Source: Paragyromitra xinjiangensis
Lineage: Eukaryota > Ascomycota > Pezizomycetes > Pezizales > Discinaceae
Direction of reading: 5' to 3'
Assembly (NCBI GenBank): GCA_038503065.1
Contig: JBCAMK010000004.1
Coordinates: 1,935,001 to 1,999,000 of the forward strand
Length of the DNA stretch: 64,000 nt
The notes beneath the pieces were generated by a model that worked only from the letters and a program-made list of their open reading frames with translations, did not search any database and was not told the origin of the DNA. Below are positions 1 through 11,828 of the stretch, one piece after another (the first letter of the stretch is position 1; every line of letters starts with the position of its first letter). The position numbers were made by a program, and so were the translations under genes.

Positions 1-1362
1 ATATCATCTGAAGTGTTTGCATCTGCAATCAATCTCTGGGAAGAGAATCGTCTCGTTCCCAGGCCTGGCTTGAACACCCGCTCGCCATTGGTATAGCTGA
101 GGAGTGTTCGCCACCGAATTGACCAGCTGACCAACTGGTGTACCTTTCATTACTCCAAACGTGCATCGGCCTTTAGTCACTTTGAAAAAGCCAAGCCAAG
201 ACCATAAAATTGGTAAGAGATTATAACCATCAGCAGGACTTTGGACGAACTTCCCTCCAGTAGAGTAAAGTCATTGTGTACGGTAATGCAGAATCGCAAT
301 TCCGCCCATCTCCACCGCCCGATCCCATTCAGGCTTTCTCGCCGACTTAAACGTCAGTGTCCTGTCACGTTGGTGATTCCAGTACCGTGTGACCGAGAGA
401 AAGGGAACGCCATTCGGTGTCCCAAGTGTTTCGCTCAAACCTATTGCGGACGCGTTTTTGTGGAGATTCCGTAGCCGCGCGCGGCTCAATGACACGTGAG
501 CGGCTGTTTCCGGCCAACTGTCCATTCCCCGTCCCCCAACGCACGTGGGAGATCTTCGCTTCAATGCTTATCCCAATGGGGCGCAGCAGCCTCACCTGAT
601 CGCCAAAGCAGTTGCGATCGGGTTTTCTATATAGGTGTTGATGAGAATTTGTTTCAAAAACCATCAAATTTGGTTGTGAGAGACCGTGTACATCCTTGAT
701 TGATTGCAGGAGGATTTCACACCGGTCTCTAGGCCACCGAGGGTATCCAGGAAACCATGCCTATGAGCATAGGGGGCATACCCGTGTAGGTTATGCAGAC
801 GATCTGTTGGAAATATGTCTGGTAGATCTCTCTCTCTTTGAAACTATAGCGATTAATGAAGTCTCAGGATCGCAGGGATACCTTGGATTGGGGGGTTTTT
901 TTTAACACGGTTTCAGTTCGAGTGATAATTCATGAACACGATAACCCGTGATATTTTACCCGAAATTCTGTAGGGCCTTCAAAAAAGTAGTTTAATTTTA
1001 ATTTGTTTCGTTTTTCGGGTGTGAGGATTTATACGGTAAAGCATAATCCGTAGAGACGCATGTGGTTCGGATCGTTGTATATCGCTCTTGCCAACTTTGG
1101 CTAGATTCCAGTAACCCCTTAGATCTGCTTCTTAACCTCTTCTCTTCTTATCCTGAGCTGTCCGTGAAAAAAATTAACAGGCGCCTGAGGTAAACATCTG
1201 GGTTTCTGACTGCTATCCTTCGCCCACGTGACATGGTGCGGCTCTAGTTCTGACTAAGGAATTACTTGGCGGGACGTCGAGCTTTGACCCGACCCAACAA
1301 CATCACCACCACAGCATCACGAACACGTTCACCAGCTGCTCTTCCGTAATTGTATCTTCCTA
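1..1362. other. Upstream intergenic region
   Basis: No recognisable gene. Short open frames on both strands show no family similarity that I can see, and they overlap one another in several frames. CACGTG hexamers occur at 493-498 and 1225-1230; the second lies about 135 nt before the FHIP start codon and may belong to its promoter. Confidence 0.5.
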
Positions 1363-4300
1363 ATGGACTTCGTACGTAGCCTTATCCCCCACACTAGTTC
1401 TCCATCCCTTCGCGTCGCAGCGACTCTTAGTGACAAAAATCACCAAATCACAATTGGGACATAGCTAACAAGCTCCCTCCAGTGGAATCGTCTAATCGGA
1501 GGCTCCGGCTCTTCCACCAATGCCAGCAAACAGCTCCCTCCTACTACCCCCCAGCAGCGCCTCGCCAAGTTCAAGCGGAACTGGCAATCCCTTATGGCAT
1601 GGAAACCTTGCCCCAAGTTGGTACTTTGAGGAGAAAGGATACCAACTGACCGTGTAGCTCACACCTCCAGCACTCTTGGCGAAACGCTCGTGAAAACGAT
1701 CCCTCCTCGCAAGACCAGCTCCGTAGCCATGTTAAACGTCTTACAGATCTCTTAATTGAGGAGGAGAAGCGCTCTGCACGTCTTTGCATGAACTTCTGCT
1801 ACGAGAACCAGGTTTTCATCACGTTGTCCAAAATTGGACAGTCTGGGTCTGCAGGAGTGATCAGGGAGTGTATAACTGCGTTTTCGACGCTAATTGATAA
1901 TGAGGATGAGGATTTTCTAGCACAGGAGAGCTTTGCACAGAGCTTGATTGCATTTCTGAGGAAGACGAGCCAGGGTTCTGATTTGGTGTTTGAAGGGGAG
2001 TTTGTGGAGTTGCTGTTCAGCATTGCGGCGAAAATTAGGTTGAGTCCAGGGATATTACAGGCGTGGTTTACAACAAGGGGCGAGGAGGAAGGAAGAAGGG
2101 AGTTTGAGAGTTTGGGACCACAGCAGAGATTTGCGGGGATCACGAACAAGGTGCGGCGAGATTTTCAGCCTTGGGTTGGGGTGACATGGGGTGAATGACG
2201 GTCTTATTTGTCTGACGGGATCGAATTTAGGATGATTTCCCGCTATTTTATCTTTTGATCGATTATGTTCACCATGAGGGAAGGGTCGGCGATTTCGCAA
2301 GAACAGGTTTGCTATATATCATTGAAGCGGCATATACGTCTGGGGATTTAGAGAAATGGATCGTAGAAAGCGATCTGGCGACTTTGATGGCGTCAGGATT
2401 GGGGGCGCTTTATAGCCAACTTAGCAGGTTGTGTTTCCTTCAAGCTTTCCTATGCTGGGCGAATCCAGTTGACGATGGTTTTCAGAAAACTAGTTGTAAC
2501 TTATCCGACAGAAGATCCTCCAACTATTCTTGTGCTTTCAGACTACTCTTCTAGTCCGCCGGCTTTTGGAGCTGAGAGCTCGAATTCACCAGAGTTTCAG
2601 ACACATCTGGAGACCTTCTTGACATACCTTATATTCTGGCAAGATGTGCTAGAACATTGCAGGTCAGCGGATGTCAAGCAAACGCTTTTGGATCATTTTC
2701 AAGTTTTGTTCTTGCAACAGTTACTGTGCGTTTTAAATTGCCGTTCCGATTGAGTTTGGGTTACTAAATTTTGCAGTTATCCCTCTTTGCTCGAGTCTTC
2801 TGATATAGATGGCGGTTCTTCCGTCGCTGTCTTGACTTATGTTCGGGTTGTACTCGACACACTCGAACATCCCGATCTCATAAATTTGATTCTTTCGTAT
2901 CTTATGGCTCTCCCGGATAAACTAAAACCTACCTCCCCACCGCCTCAGTCTCCTGCAATGGCAAGGCGTCGGAAATCACTCGACCTCCTCTCCAAAGTTG
3001 CAAACATGGACGACAAATTAACCCCAGATCTATTTAACCTGGTGGATTTGGTATTGACCAGTCTTAGATCCAGATCCCAACAGACCGTTTCTGCAACCCT
3101 CCGATTGGTATCAACGATACTTCGAAAACACCATCCATACTCGGTATCTACGTTATTGAAGGTCATTCCAGTCCCTGATGGTGCCCAGGTGAGGACCATT
3201 GGCGCCCACAACAAAGAGATGGAGTTGCTATTCTCGCTTGTGGGTGACATCTCAGAAGACAGAGATGTCTCCGGGAGCTATGGCGAACATCTAAAAGATA
3301 ATTTGGTGTTACTTGAATCCCACCCTTGCTCCACCAAGCTTCTTGCTTTAAAAGGTGGTAACGGCCATGGCACAGGGGACGATGATACAAACCCTCGGTG
3401 GGCCAAGCTGAGGGATATGCATGCACACACAATTCATCCGAATGACCCACTGCTGAAAAACGTGATCGAGTTGTTGAACACGTTTTTCTCTAACACCGTA
3501 GAAACGAACCTTATTCTTACCGCTGTTATTGTTGATCTTGCGACATGCTCGTGGATGCGGCCGGAAGGATGGCTATTATTTGATCCCAACAGCTATGAGT
3601 TTGAGGGTAGTGGTGAATCAGACGAGGATGACGAATTAGAGGATATGGAGAACGAGCTGGCAGAAATAATGGGTGATAACCACGAGAAGGACGTATTCGC
3701 GCAAAGGGAGCGAAAGCGGATTATTGCCATCAAGAAAGCAAACCGGATGCCAAGATTTACCAGCACTCCTCCCGTGCTAGAGGCGCTCCAGGGGCTTGTG
3801 AGCCAGATCCGGGCCTACCGGAGGGAAATCCCTGATCTAGACGATAAGCTTGCTGAGCGCAAACGTGCTTTCCAGTTCACAGATGAACTTAACGAAGCAC
3901 TCCTCTCGTCCCCGCTTTCGTCCCCACCTATCCCCCCTCCCACCCGTAACTCTAAGCTCGATTCTATCTCCCCGCGAAACCTCGTGCGCCCTTCGTCGGC
4001 TGCTCCCGCCGCCCGTCAGCGACAGCCTTCTGGTGGATCTGGCTATCCCACGTCCACCACGCGTTCGTCCCGTGTGCCCGCACAAATTACATCGACTTCA
4101 TCTTCACGCGGGATTTCGCCCGCTGCGGTGGCTGCGGGGAGTCCTAGTAGTCCTTTCAATTCACATGTGGCGGATACAACGATGAGAAGAATTAAGGTGT
4201 TGCAGCCAGGACAAGCAGGACTGCATTTGCCACCACCACCAGAGGGGGAAAGCAGGGAGGGAAGTGTTAGGAGTGATACAGGGATGCCAACGACGGTGGC

Positions 4301-4498
4301 ATTGGGTGAGGAAGGGGACTTTACACTGAGTCATTTGTTAACAAATATCATGATTCTTCAGGTATGTTCTCCAGGGGTAGCACTGGATGACTGGGGAGAA
4401 CAGTGGACTAATGATCACGGTGACAGGAATTCGTGCTAGAGCTTGCGGCATTGGTGCAGGTTCGGGCTTCATTGTTTGGAGATGTCAAATTCGCATAG
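1363..4498 (+). CDS. FHIP-family protein (FTS/Hook-interacting, RAI16-like)
   Basis: Predicted subunit of the FTS-Hook-FHIP complex, which in filamentous fungi links early endosomes to dynein. Seven exons: 1363-1371, 1483-1620, 1671-2150, 2231-2427, 2486-2725, 2777-4361 and 4427-4498, giving 906 residues. The first coding exon encodes only Met-Asp-Phe, followed by WNRLIGGSGSS, the N-terminal pattern I know from fungal members. Family blocks visible after splicing include IDYVHHEGRVGDFARTGLLY, EKWIVESDLATLMASGLGAL and FFSNTVETNLILTAVIVDLA. The last third is Ser/Pro-rich low complexity, and the C-terminus EFVLELAALVQVRASLFGDV is again conserved. Introns are 50-111 nt; the intron at 2726-2776 carries a TTACTAAAT branch site. 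Convergent with ILV3. The family assignment is by recognition; the dynein role is inferred from the family. Confidence 0.88.
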
Positions 4499-5039
4499 GT
4501 TATCTCATGGATGGGTTGTTGAGTGATTGACCTCAAGAAATCACCACTTCTGCTTCTCTTTTATATTCTGCTTTTGATATCCGAGTTTTGCAGGGGTAAA
4601 TGAAGTTACAAAAGAATCGATAGAACTATAGGCGTAGGAAATGCATTGTGTCTTTTTATTTTTATTTTTACTTATTTAACTCGATATTTTTATTTTGCTT
4701 TTGTTTTCGCATGGGAGGCGAAAGGAGGAATATTGATTGAACGTAACTGCTTTTTTCTCCTTTTATGTAAGATATGGTACATGCATACGGCAACTCAGTA
4801 CTCCTTCAAATCCTTCAGATGGCTTTTAAAATAAGATAAGGTCCTTGGCCTTTTCCGAGATACAAATGCTTTTATAGCTGTCCTGACATTTACCACAGGC
4901 GATTATTTTCCTTCCCCAACCACGGCATCACCGTTTCGTCTAGGCGTCGGTGATACAGCCGTGGCTGGCGTCAGAGACTTGTCTTTTATAGGGTTAGTGA
5001 CTGTTACTAGAGAAATGATCATAAGGCTGGTTTGAGGGC
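4499..5039. other. Convergent 3' flank between FHIP and ILV3
   Basis: A 541-bp gap between two converging genes. It is AT/T-rich (about 4640-4760) and presumably holds both 3' UTRs. No gene seen. Confidence 0.6.
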
Positions 5040-6870
5040 TTACTTCGCATATTTGTAGAGAGTACCCTTGGTATACTTCAATGGTTTTGGCACAAACTCC
5101 TTCCTTCTCTTCACCAACGTTTCTTCATCAACCATCAAATCCAGCTTCCTCTCCACCGCATCAATAACAATTTCGTCACCGTCCCTTACAAGCCCAATTG
5201 GCCCACCCTCCTGCGCTTCTGGCACAATATGACCGATCAAGAACCCATGGCTACCTCCCGAGAATCTCCCATCAGTGATCAGCGCAACATCTTGTCCGAG
5301 GCCTGCACCCATGATTGCTGAAGATGGTTTCAGCATCTCTACCATCCCCGGCGCACCCTTAGGTCCCTCGTAACGGATCACAACAACTGTCTTCTCTCCC
5401 TTCTTAATCGCGCCATTTTCGAGCGCGGTAACAAAGTCATCCTCGCAGTCGTAAACCTTGGCTTTGCCAACGAATTTGAGACCTTCTTTACCGGTGATCT
5501 TGCCGACGGAACCGCCAGGGGCAAGCGATCCGCGGAGGATCTGGATGTGTCCGGTTTTCTTGAGCGGGTTGGAGAGAGGGCGGATGATCTTTTGGTCAGC
5601 GGGGAAAGAGGGGACTTTCTCGACATTTTCGGCGAGAGTCTTGCCGGTAACAGTCATGATGGAGCCATCGATGAGACCTTCAGCGATGAGGTATTTTAGG
5701 AGTGCGGGGGTGCCACCAATCCCGTGGATATCTGCCATTACGTACTTACCGGATGGCTTCAGGTCTGCGAGGAGTGGGATGCGGTCAGAGACGGATTGGA
5801 AATCGTCGATTGTGAGTTTCACATCGACGGAGTGGGCAATTGCGATAAGATGGAGAACGGCGTTAGTAGAGCCACCGGTAATGTTAACCACGACCATAGC
5901 ATTTTCGAAGGCAGCACGCGTGAGGATGTCACGTGGGCGGATGTCTTTTTCAAGGAGGTTCTTGATTGCAAGACCAGCCTCGAGGCATTCTTTGATTTTT
6001 GCGGGAGACTCCGCGGGATTGGACGAGGAACCGGGAAGCGTCATTCCCATAGCCTCAATTGCGGTGGCCATAGTGTTTGCGGTGTACATACCACCACAAG
6101 CACCGGAACCCGGGCATGCATGACGGATGATGTCAAAACGGGTTTCCTCGTTGATTTCACCCGTGAGGTACTGTCCGTATGACTGGAACGCAGAAACAAT
6201 ATCGATTTCTGCATTCCCTTGGCACTTGGATTTACCGGGTTGGATAGTTCCTCCGTAGACCATGAGAGCAGGGCGATTCACACGACCCATAGCCATGATC
6301 ACGCCAGGCATGTTTTTGTCACAACCGGGGATAGAGATGTTGGCGTCATACCATTGTCCACCCATGACAGTCTCGATGGAATCAGCAATGAGATCGCGGG
6401 ATTGAAGAGAGTAACGCATGCCGGATGTCCCCATGGAGATACCGTCAGAGACACCGACGGTGTTGAATTGGTACCCAACAAGACCAGCTTTTTGGACACC
6501 TTCGCGAACTTTGTGGTTGAGGTCCATTAGGTGCATATTGCACGGATTACCGGAATACCAGACGGATGAAATTCCAACCTGTGCTTTGTTCATGTCTTCG
6601 GTACTTAGGCCAGTCGCATACAGCATAGCTTGTGAAGCACCCTGCGATTTAGGCTGGGTGATATTCGCAGAGGTTTTATTGATGCCATTGTCGTTTGGGC
6701 CTCGTGACACAGCTGTGGCAGAGAGCGGACGGCTGGAGGAAGTTTATTAGCACAAGATATCCTCCAGTTCCAAAGTGACTAGAGGCTTACAGTGCGAACT
6801 TCAGCGCCCCATTCCGCTTTATTATTGAGGAAGGGAGGTTCGAAGGTCGGAGACGCAGTCGTGACAGCAT
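5040..6870 (-). CDS. ILV3: Dihydroxy-acid dehydratase, mitochondrial
   Basis: Fe-S enzyme of branched-chain amino acid synthesis, dehydrating 2,3-dihydroxy-isovalerate and -methylvalerate to the 2-oxo acids in the mitochondrial matrix. Two exons: 6791-6870 and 5040-6732, 590 residues. Exon 1 supplies a basic, Ser/Leu-rich presequence ([13 protein letters not shown]...) that continues into [11 protein letters not shown], as expected for import. Conserved cysteine motifs are visible: [15 protein letters not shown] and [29 protein letters not shown] lies near the C-terminus. Starting at the later Met (6710) would remove the presequence, so I place the start at 6870. A TGAGTCA site lies just upstream, consistent with general amino-acid control. 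Confidence 0.96.
6733..6790 (-). other. ILV3 intron separating presequence exon
   Basis: 58-nt GT-AG intron, donor GTAAGC, acceptor CTCCAG. It splits the mitochondrial presequence and is needed to reach the upstream ATG in frame. Confidence 0.85.
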
Positions 6871-8226
6871 AATTGCAGTGGTGCACAGGATCCTGGTGAG
6901 TCAATGGCTATCAGTAAAAGTTCCTTAATAAAAAAACTTTCTTTCGTCAAAACCAAAAACTAGGTGAGCTGGGTTATACCCTCTAGGAAATCAATTCCTG
7001 ATATATGAGAAGAGCAATTGAAATACTGCACTGAATGCTGCACAATGTAATGCTGAGGGGAAGGTGAACGACGTTGAGCCCGGTGGGGGGGACTAAACCC
7101 CGGAGTTTGGATGTGGAGGCTTATAAATATTCAACTGTGGTTGGTTCAGATAGCCGCTCACGTGTTACAGAGCCTCTTCTGATTGACGCGCCAACATAAG
7201 ATCACCACCGCTCACTCGGTGAATAAACAGAGGTGCACGTTCTTATAGATGGACTTGCATATATGTACATGTATTTAAGTATCGAAGCGGGCGTAACTAA
7301 TAGATACACGTGGATAAGACTCACTTGGTAGACTACACTTATTCTGCTAACTTATCCGACACCCTAAATAGACGCACACTATCGCAAATCCTTGATAACT
7401 CTAATGCTAATATATATTAAAATAAGAAACTCGTGTCTATATTATAGGGAACTGCTAAAACCGGGACCTCGTAACCAGGCCCATCGCGATACCAATTTGA
7501 CGGGACCAAATGGAAAAAGAACGAGATAAACGCCATGAGATGAAGGAAGAAAAGGAAGAAGAAAAAGGAATTATTACAGGTGCCCCCCCGTAGTAATTCA
7601 TCAAAGTTTTAGACCTACACACTCCTACAAAAACGAAAAAAGAAACCAGGACCGAGTCTGAAAAGGAGTGCCAGGGGGATAAGTACAAGAAGGATATAAA
7701 ACTGTCTTTCAGGAACCGCTAAAAAGAAAGAGGAAACTACAAATAATCTCATAAACAACCTAACCCCGCCCCGACCACATCCCCCCATTTCCCATCTCTA
7801 GTGCCCCAAGCTTGAGCAACAACTGGGGCTACCTTCGCTACCATCCCGATATCCCTTCTCCTCCGCGCCGGACCTTGCAACCGCTGCAGATACTGCGATG
7901 ACCTCAATCCCAATTTAAGCAGTCCTTGGCAAGAGCACCAAAGCACCCAAAGCCCTCTCAGGAAACCCCAGGCCTTCTTCGCCATATTGAATGTCGTCTG
8001 AACTTTCTTCACCCTTGCTATAACAGGTACTATTACGAGACGAAACATAGCTTCCCATCGCTGATGGAGTTGTTCTAGTCGCTGATTATTTCTTCTATTA
8101 CCACCAGATTCGCCAACACCGCTGCCAAAAAAAAAGAGAATGTGTCAACCCCGTGTATCCCGGAACGCCTAATGACCCACCGCAGAAGGTTTATACCTGC
8201 GGTTTCCCATATTTTTATATATTGTT
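6871..8226. other. Intergenic region ILV3 promoter / kinesin 3' flank
   Basis: About 1.36 kb between two minus-strand genes. It includes CACGTG at 7157-7162 and 7307-7312. A minus-strand open frame around 7749-8048 is Arg/Leu-rich with no family signal and lies in the expected 3' flank of the kinesin. No gene supported. Confidence 0.5.
6897..6903. promoter_or_regulatory. Gcn4/CpcA-type TGAGTCA site before ILV3
   Basis: Perfect palindromic TGAGTCA, 27-33 nt upstream of the ILV3 start codon. The sequence matches the consensus for Gcn4/CpcA bZIP factors, which induce amino-acid genes on starvation. It is unusually close to the ATG, so it may lie in the transcribed leader. The assignment rests on consensus and context only. 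Confidence 0.5.
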
Positions 8227-10982
8227 TTATACTGACACTTTCTGTCTCTTCGCAGTTCCGATGGAGGTGTTATTGACCTTCGTCGCGAACTTGAGGGAGG
8301 TGAGAGTCTCGCTCAAATGGGCTTGCATTGGCGAGACCATGACAAACATGAGGCATTTGCTATTGCCGCCAAGGGAATATTGGAGGAGGTATGTGAGCTA
8401 TTTTTTGAAGTTAGTCACCGACTCTTAATTGTTCTCGTCGCGAAGTGGGATTTACCTTTGAGTTTCTATATGGAATATGTGCTCCCTCCTTTCCATTTCC
8501 TAGTGCTGCGATAACATCACCAAGGCAACTCAAACTCCGATTGATATTTTGCGTCTCCTTTAACCGTTCGCCCGTGGCCCCGCTGTGTGCCAATCTCTCG
8601 CTACCCGCCAGATCCACAAGATTCAGCGTTCCTTCGCTTCTTTCTCCTGTGACCGAATTGACGCCAATAAGTTTCAAAATGAAAACGCTGTGGGATCGTG
8701 AAGACCGTTCGTTCGCTTTGGTGGCAGCCACAGATCGAGTCTTCGAGGCGCGACTAAGAATGGCTTCTACGCGGGATGGATTGTCTAAAATAACGGTATT
8801 GATGTCTGTGATGGTTGTCTTGCACTCCTTCGGGTCATGGCGGATCTCGTGCTTCTTCCTATCAAAATCGTCGGGTTGCCCAAGGAGGTCATTAATGTTT
8901 TCGTTGTAGACCTCCACAAAACTGCCCTCCATGGTGTAGGTCCAGCCCTTTTCCTTAAGTTGACTAGCTGTTTCATATATCTGGTGAACTGCCTTCGGGA
9001 TCATACCGTCCGGGGAGGACATAGTATACCTATATGCTGTCAATATCGTGAAGCAAAATTGAATGAGAGAGAAATTACGTCTTTCCAGAGCCAGTTTGGC
9101 CGTAACAAAAGATGCACACATTATACCCATCTAATGCACTCTGTACCAATTGTGAGATTTCATCAAAGACATCACCATTTTTTGCGCTTGGTCCGAATAC
9201 TTTGTCGAAAGAGAATGGATACGCCTTGGTCGTAATATTTCCCAGAGCACTTTTCTCGGCCGCACCCACGATCTCGATCTCCTTGCCTTCTTTATCTGTA
9301 TCCGGAAATTTCATCTCTGCACCACCGTTGGCTTCCGATGGCAGGGTTGGTCGCACACGGCAGAAAACTCTGATGTTCCCTTTGAGCTCTTGTACCTGGT
9401 TATGTAGTTTTCTCCGTAGGGTCTCTTCGGCTCTAAGTTTCTCTTTCGCAACGGCGGTGTCCTCGAGTGCCTGTCTGAGCCTCTCTTCTAGTTCAGCAAA
9501 ACCCCTAGCTTGCGACTGCCCATCGCTTTCAAGCAACTCAATACGTGCTCTGAGAGCACGTGATGAGGATTCTAGTGTAAGGGTGGCGGATGATTGTTCA
9601 GATAGATTGCCTCTTAGATTTGCCGTGATGGCTCTTTCCCGTTCTAGCTCGTTCAGAGTTGCCTCAAGCTCTGACTTCAACCCCCTGAGTTCCCGCACAC
9701 TCCCGCCCATTTCCATTTCCAGCTTTTGCTTTTCCATGGCCGCTCGGGTCCCCAGTTCCTGCAACTCTCTCTGTCTGGCTGCTCTTTCATCCTCTAGCTC
9801 ATTCCGAGCTCTTCTTTCCAAGGCTTCCATGGCCTCCCGGTTGGTTTTGATAAGGGCCTCAATTTCATCACGTAACTTCCGTCGTATATCGTCAGTTTCG
9901 TCACGTAACCTCCTGACAGCATCCTCTCTTTCTTGTCGGCGGTCCCGTCGTTCATCGTCCAGAAGTCGTTCAAGTTCAGAGGCTTTCTTCTGCGATGCTT
10001 CAAGTTCGAATTGGATCTGGGTGTTTTTAGTTTCGAGTGTCACTCGCATTGTCTCGAGTTGGTACGCTATATTAAGCCTTTGTAAGAATTTTGCCTTTGG
10101 TAAGGGGACCTGGGATGGAAGAAGGATCGTCCCACCTTTCCGCTTATGATCCTCAAGCTGTTCCTTAACGTTATTTGATTCAGTCCGTTCCTGAACCATC
10201 ATACTCCTCATCATCTCAATGGCATTTTCTGTGTCCTCTAGTCTCCCCTTCAAGTCCCAAGCTAGAAAGTTCCCATTAACGCAATGCCATCTAAGGTTAA
10301 AAGACTCTCGCCGAGGGTAATTACCCTTCCTCCTAGGCATAGCGACATTAGGTTCTGCACCCGAACTTGAACCAGCACTACCTTCTCTATCACTCTGTGC
10401 ACTCGTTGGCCTTGGCGCTGGAGGCGGTGGCCCCCGTGTTAATCCCAACGACGAGTTCGGTCGACCCCCTACACTCTTTGAAAAACCTGCGGAAGTACTT
10501 TTCCCGCCACCTATCTGGCCGCTTGCACTCCTTCCGTGGATGTTATTCCTAGCCTGGGCACTGGAGGATGTTCTGGCTCCAGGAGGATTTCCAGCTCGTT
10601 CGGCTAAAGTCATACGTTTTGGAACACCATTTCCGGAGACTATTATATGTTTAGTAACGTTCCATGGTAACGATCGAGGATGGGGAATCAGGGTGGAGCC
10701 GTCGCGGGAAGAAGCAGGAGACCGACCGGAAGGCTTTCGCCCAAGAGAAGCTGTGATCGCTTGGGAGGGCGGGGGCATCATGGTGGTATCGTTGTTCATG
10801 TTCATGTTCATGTTTGAGGTATGAGTGTTGTTGGTGGAGATGTGTGTATTTTGTGTATTGTTGGAAGTTACTCGGGAGTTTGGAGGTGGCATTTCATAGA
10901 GGACTCTTGTTGAGGATGTTGGTGGGGGGATCCTGCTGCCGCTGCTGGTACCTGGACGCGGGAGAGATGAGGACGAGTACAT
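8227..10982 (-). CDS. Kinesin-14 (C-terminal motor, KAR3/KlpA type)
   Basis: Minus-end-directed microtubule motor expected to act in spindle assembly. The motor is C-terminal, which defines kinesin-14. Order: Pro/Ser-rich basic tail (residues 1-220), long coiled coil rich in Arg/Glu, neck ending [16 protein letters not shown], then the motor. Motifs: P-loop YGQTGSGKT split by an intron at 9030-9078, [11 protein letters not shown] (switch I), [11 protein letters not shown] (switch II), and [19 protein letters not shown] joined across intron 8398-8455. Exons 9079-10982, 8456-9029 and 8227-8397 give 882 residues, but two probable in-frame introns (10262-10324 and 10067-10135) would leave 838. 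The residue before YGQTGSGKT is Cys where Ala is usual. Stop TAA at 8227 follows AKRQKVSV. Confidence 0.93.
10067..10135 (-). other. Probable in-frame intron in kinesin coiled coil (69 nt)
   Basis: GTGGGA donor, ATATAG acceptor, 69 nt and no stop codon in frame. Removal joins a Lys-rich segment to [12 protein letters not shown]. The retained peptide ([17 protein letters not shown]...) contains prolines and would break the coiled coil, which favours removal. Confidence 0.6.
10262..10324 (-). other. Probable in-frame intron in kinesin tail (63 nt)
   Basis: GTAATT donor, TTTCTAG acceptor with GTTAATG upstream as a plausible branch site; 63 nt with no in-frame stop. Removal joins PRRKG to [12 protein letters not shown], which resembles the tail-to-stalk junction of fungal kinesin-14. 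Confidence 0.6.
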
Positions 10983-11402
10983 AAACTAGGAGGTGAGGGG
11001 TCAGCTTCTGATTGGGTGGTTGGGGGGGGAGACAAAATGCACGGAACGGGATGCATACACTTCTCTCGGAATGCTCCATTATGCCCACGGACAGTGAGAA
11101 GGGGGAACAAGCGCAGTAGAGAGGCGATGAGGTTTAGGTGGGGTAGGGGGGGGCAAGTGGAACGAAATTGCAGCAATGAAGAAAGTCGTGAAGCCGTTGA
11201 AGACTGTTAGCGGGATTGGAGAGGTGTGGAGAGATGGCTGAATTGGGGTTGGGGTGCGGTGCGGTTTATCTGGACAGGGCAATGTAAACAGAATGGGGAG
11301 ACGTGTGTAAACAAACCCCCCCTTAGTTAAGCAGGGTCCACTAAGCCTATTCAAGACAAATACGACACCACGAGACTGCGGGCCTGTAAAGTGGTTTTTA
11401 GG

Positions 11403-11714
11403 CACGTGTCACCACAGAGAAAAATAAAATAAAAAGTCTCCAGGCTTCGATTCTGATCTGCCCCTCGTTTTTCAGGGCATGGAATTGAAGATCCTGGTAA
11501 TCCCCCTTGCTTCGGGATAGCTTGTCCAGGCAGCTTTGCAGAAAAGTTTATTTTTGTGCTGCTGCGGCGTATTCATCGGATACCTGAATTTCTCTCCTTG
11601 GCCTGTAGCCTGTAGCTACATGAGTTTCATCATCATAGCTGAGACTTGTGCTGAGCCTCACATTGCCGTGAAACATCCCCCTCCAGAAACACGCCAAAAA
11701 GGCGAAAGCACGTG
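11403..11714. promoter_or_regulatory. Two CACGTG boxes in kinesin/NOSIP divergent promoter
   Basis: CACGTG at 11403-11408 and CACGTGAC at 11709 lie in the roughly 850-bp gap between divergent kinesin and NOSIP genes. The sequence fits bHLH (Cbf1-like) binding sites. Context inference only. Confidence 0.35.
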
Positions 11715-11828
11715 ACTTTATCCTATCGATTGCTTACTGTCCCTCGCCAAGGCCAAACGCCAATTAAACCCTGGCTTCGTCCTCTGTCTCGAACCTTCAA
11801 CATCAACTTCAATTGAACTAACCCAGAA

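Noticed and set aside
7749..8048. Minus-strand 99-codon open frame
   Set aside because: No motif, lies in the kinesin 3' flank, composition like random DNA.
9112..10149. Long Ser-rich plus-strand frame of 345 codons
   Set aside because: Antisense shadow of the Arg/Glu-rich kinesin coiled coil.
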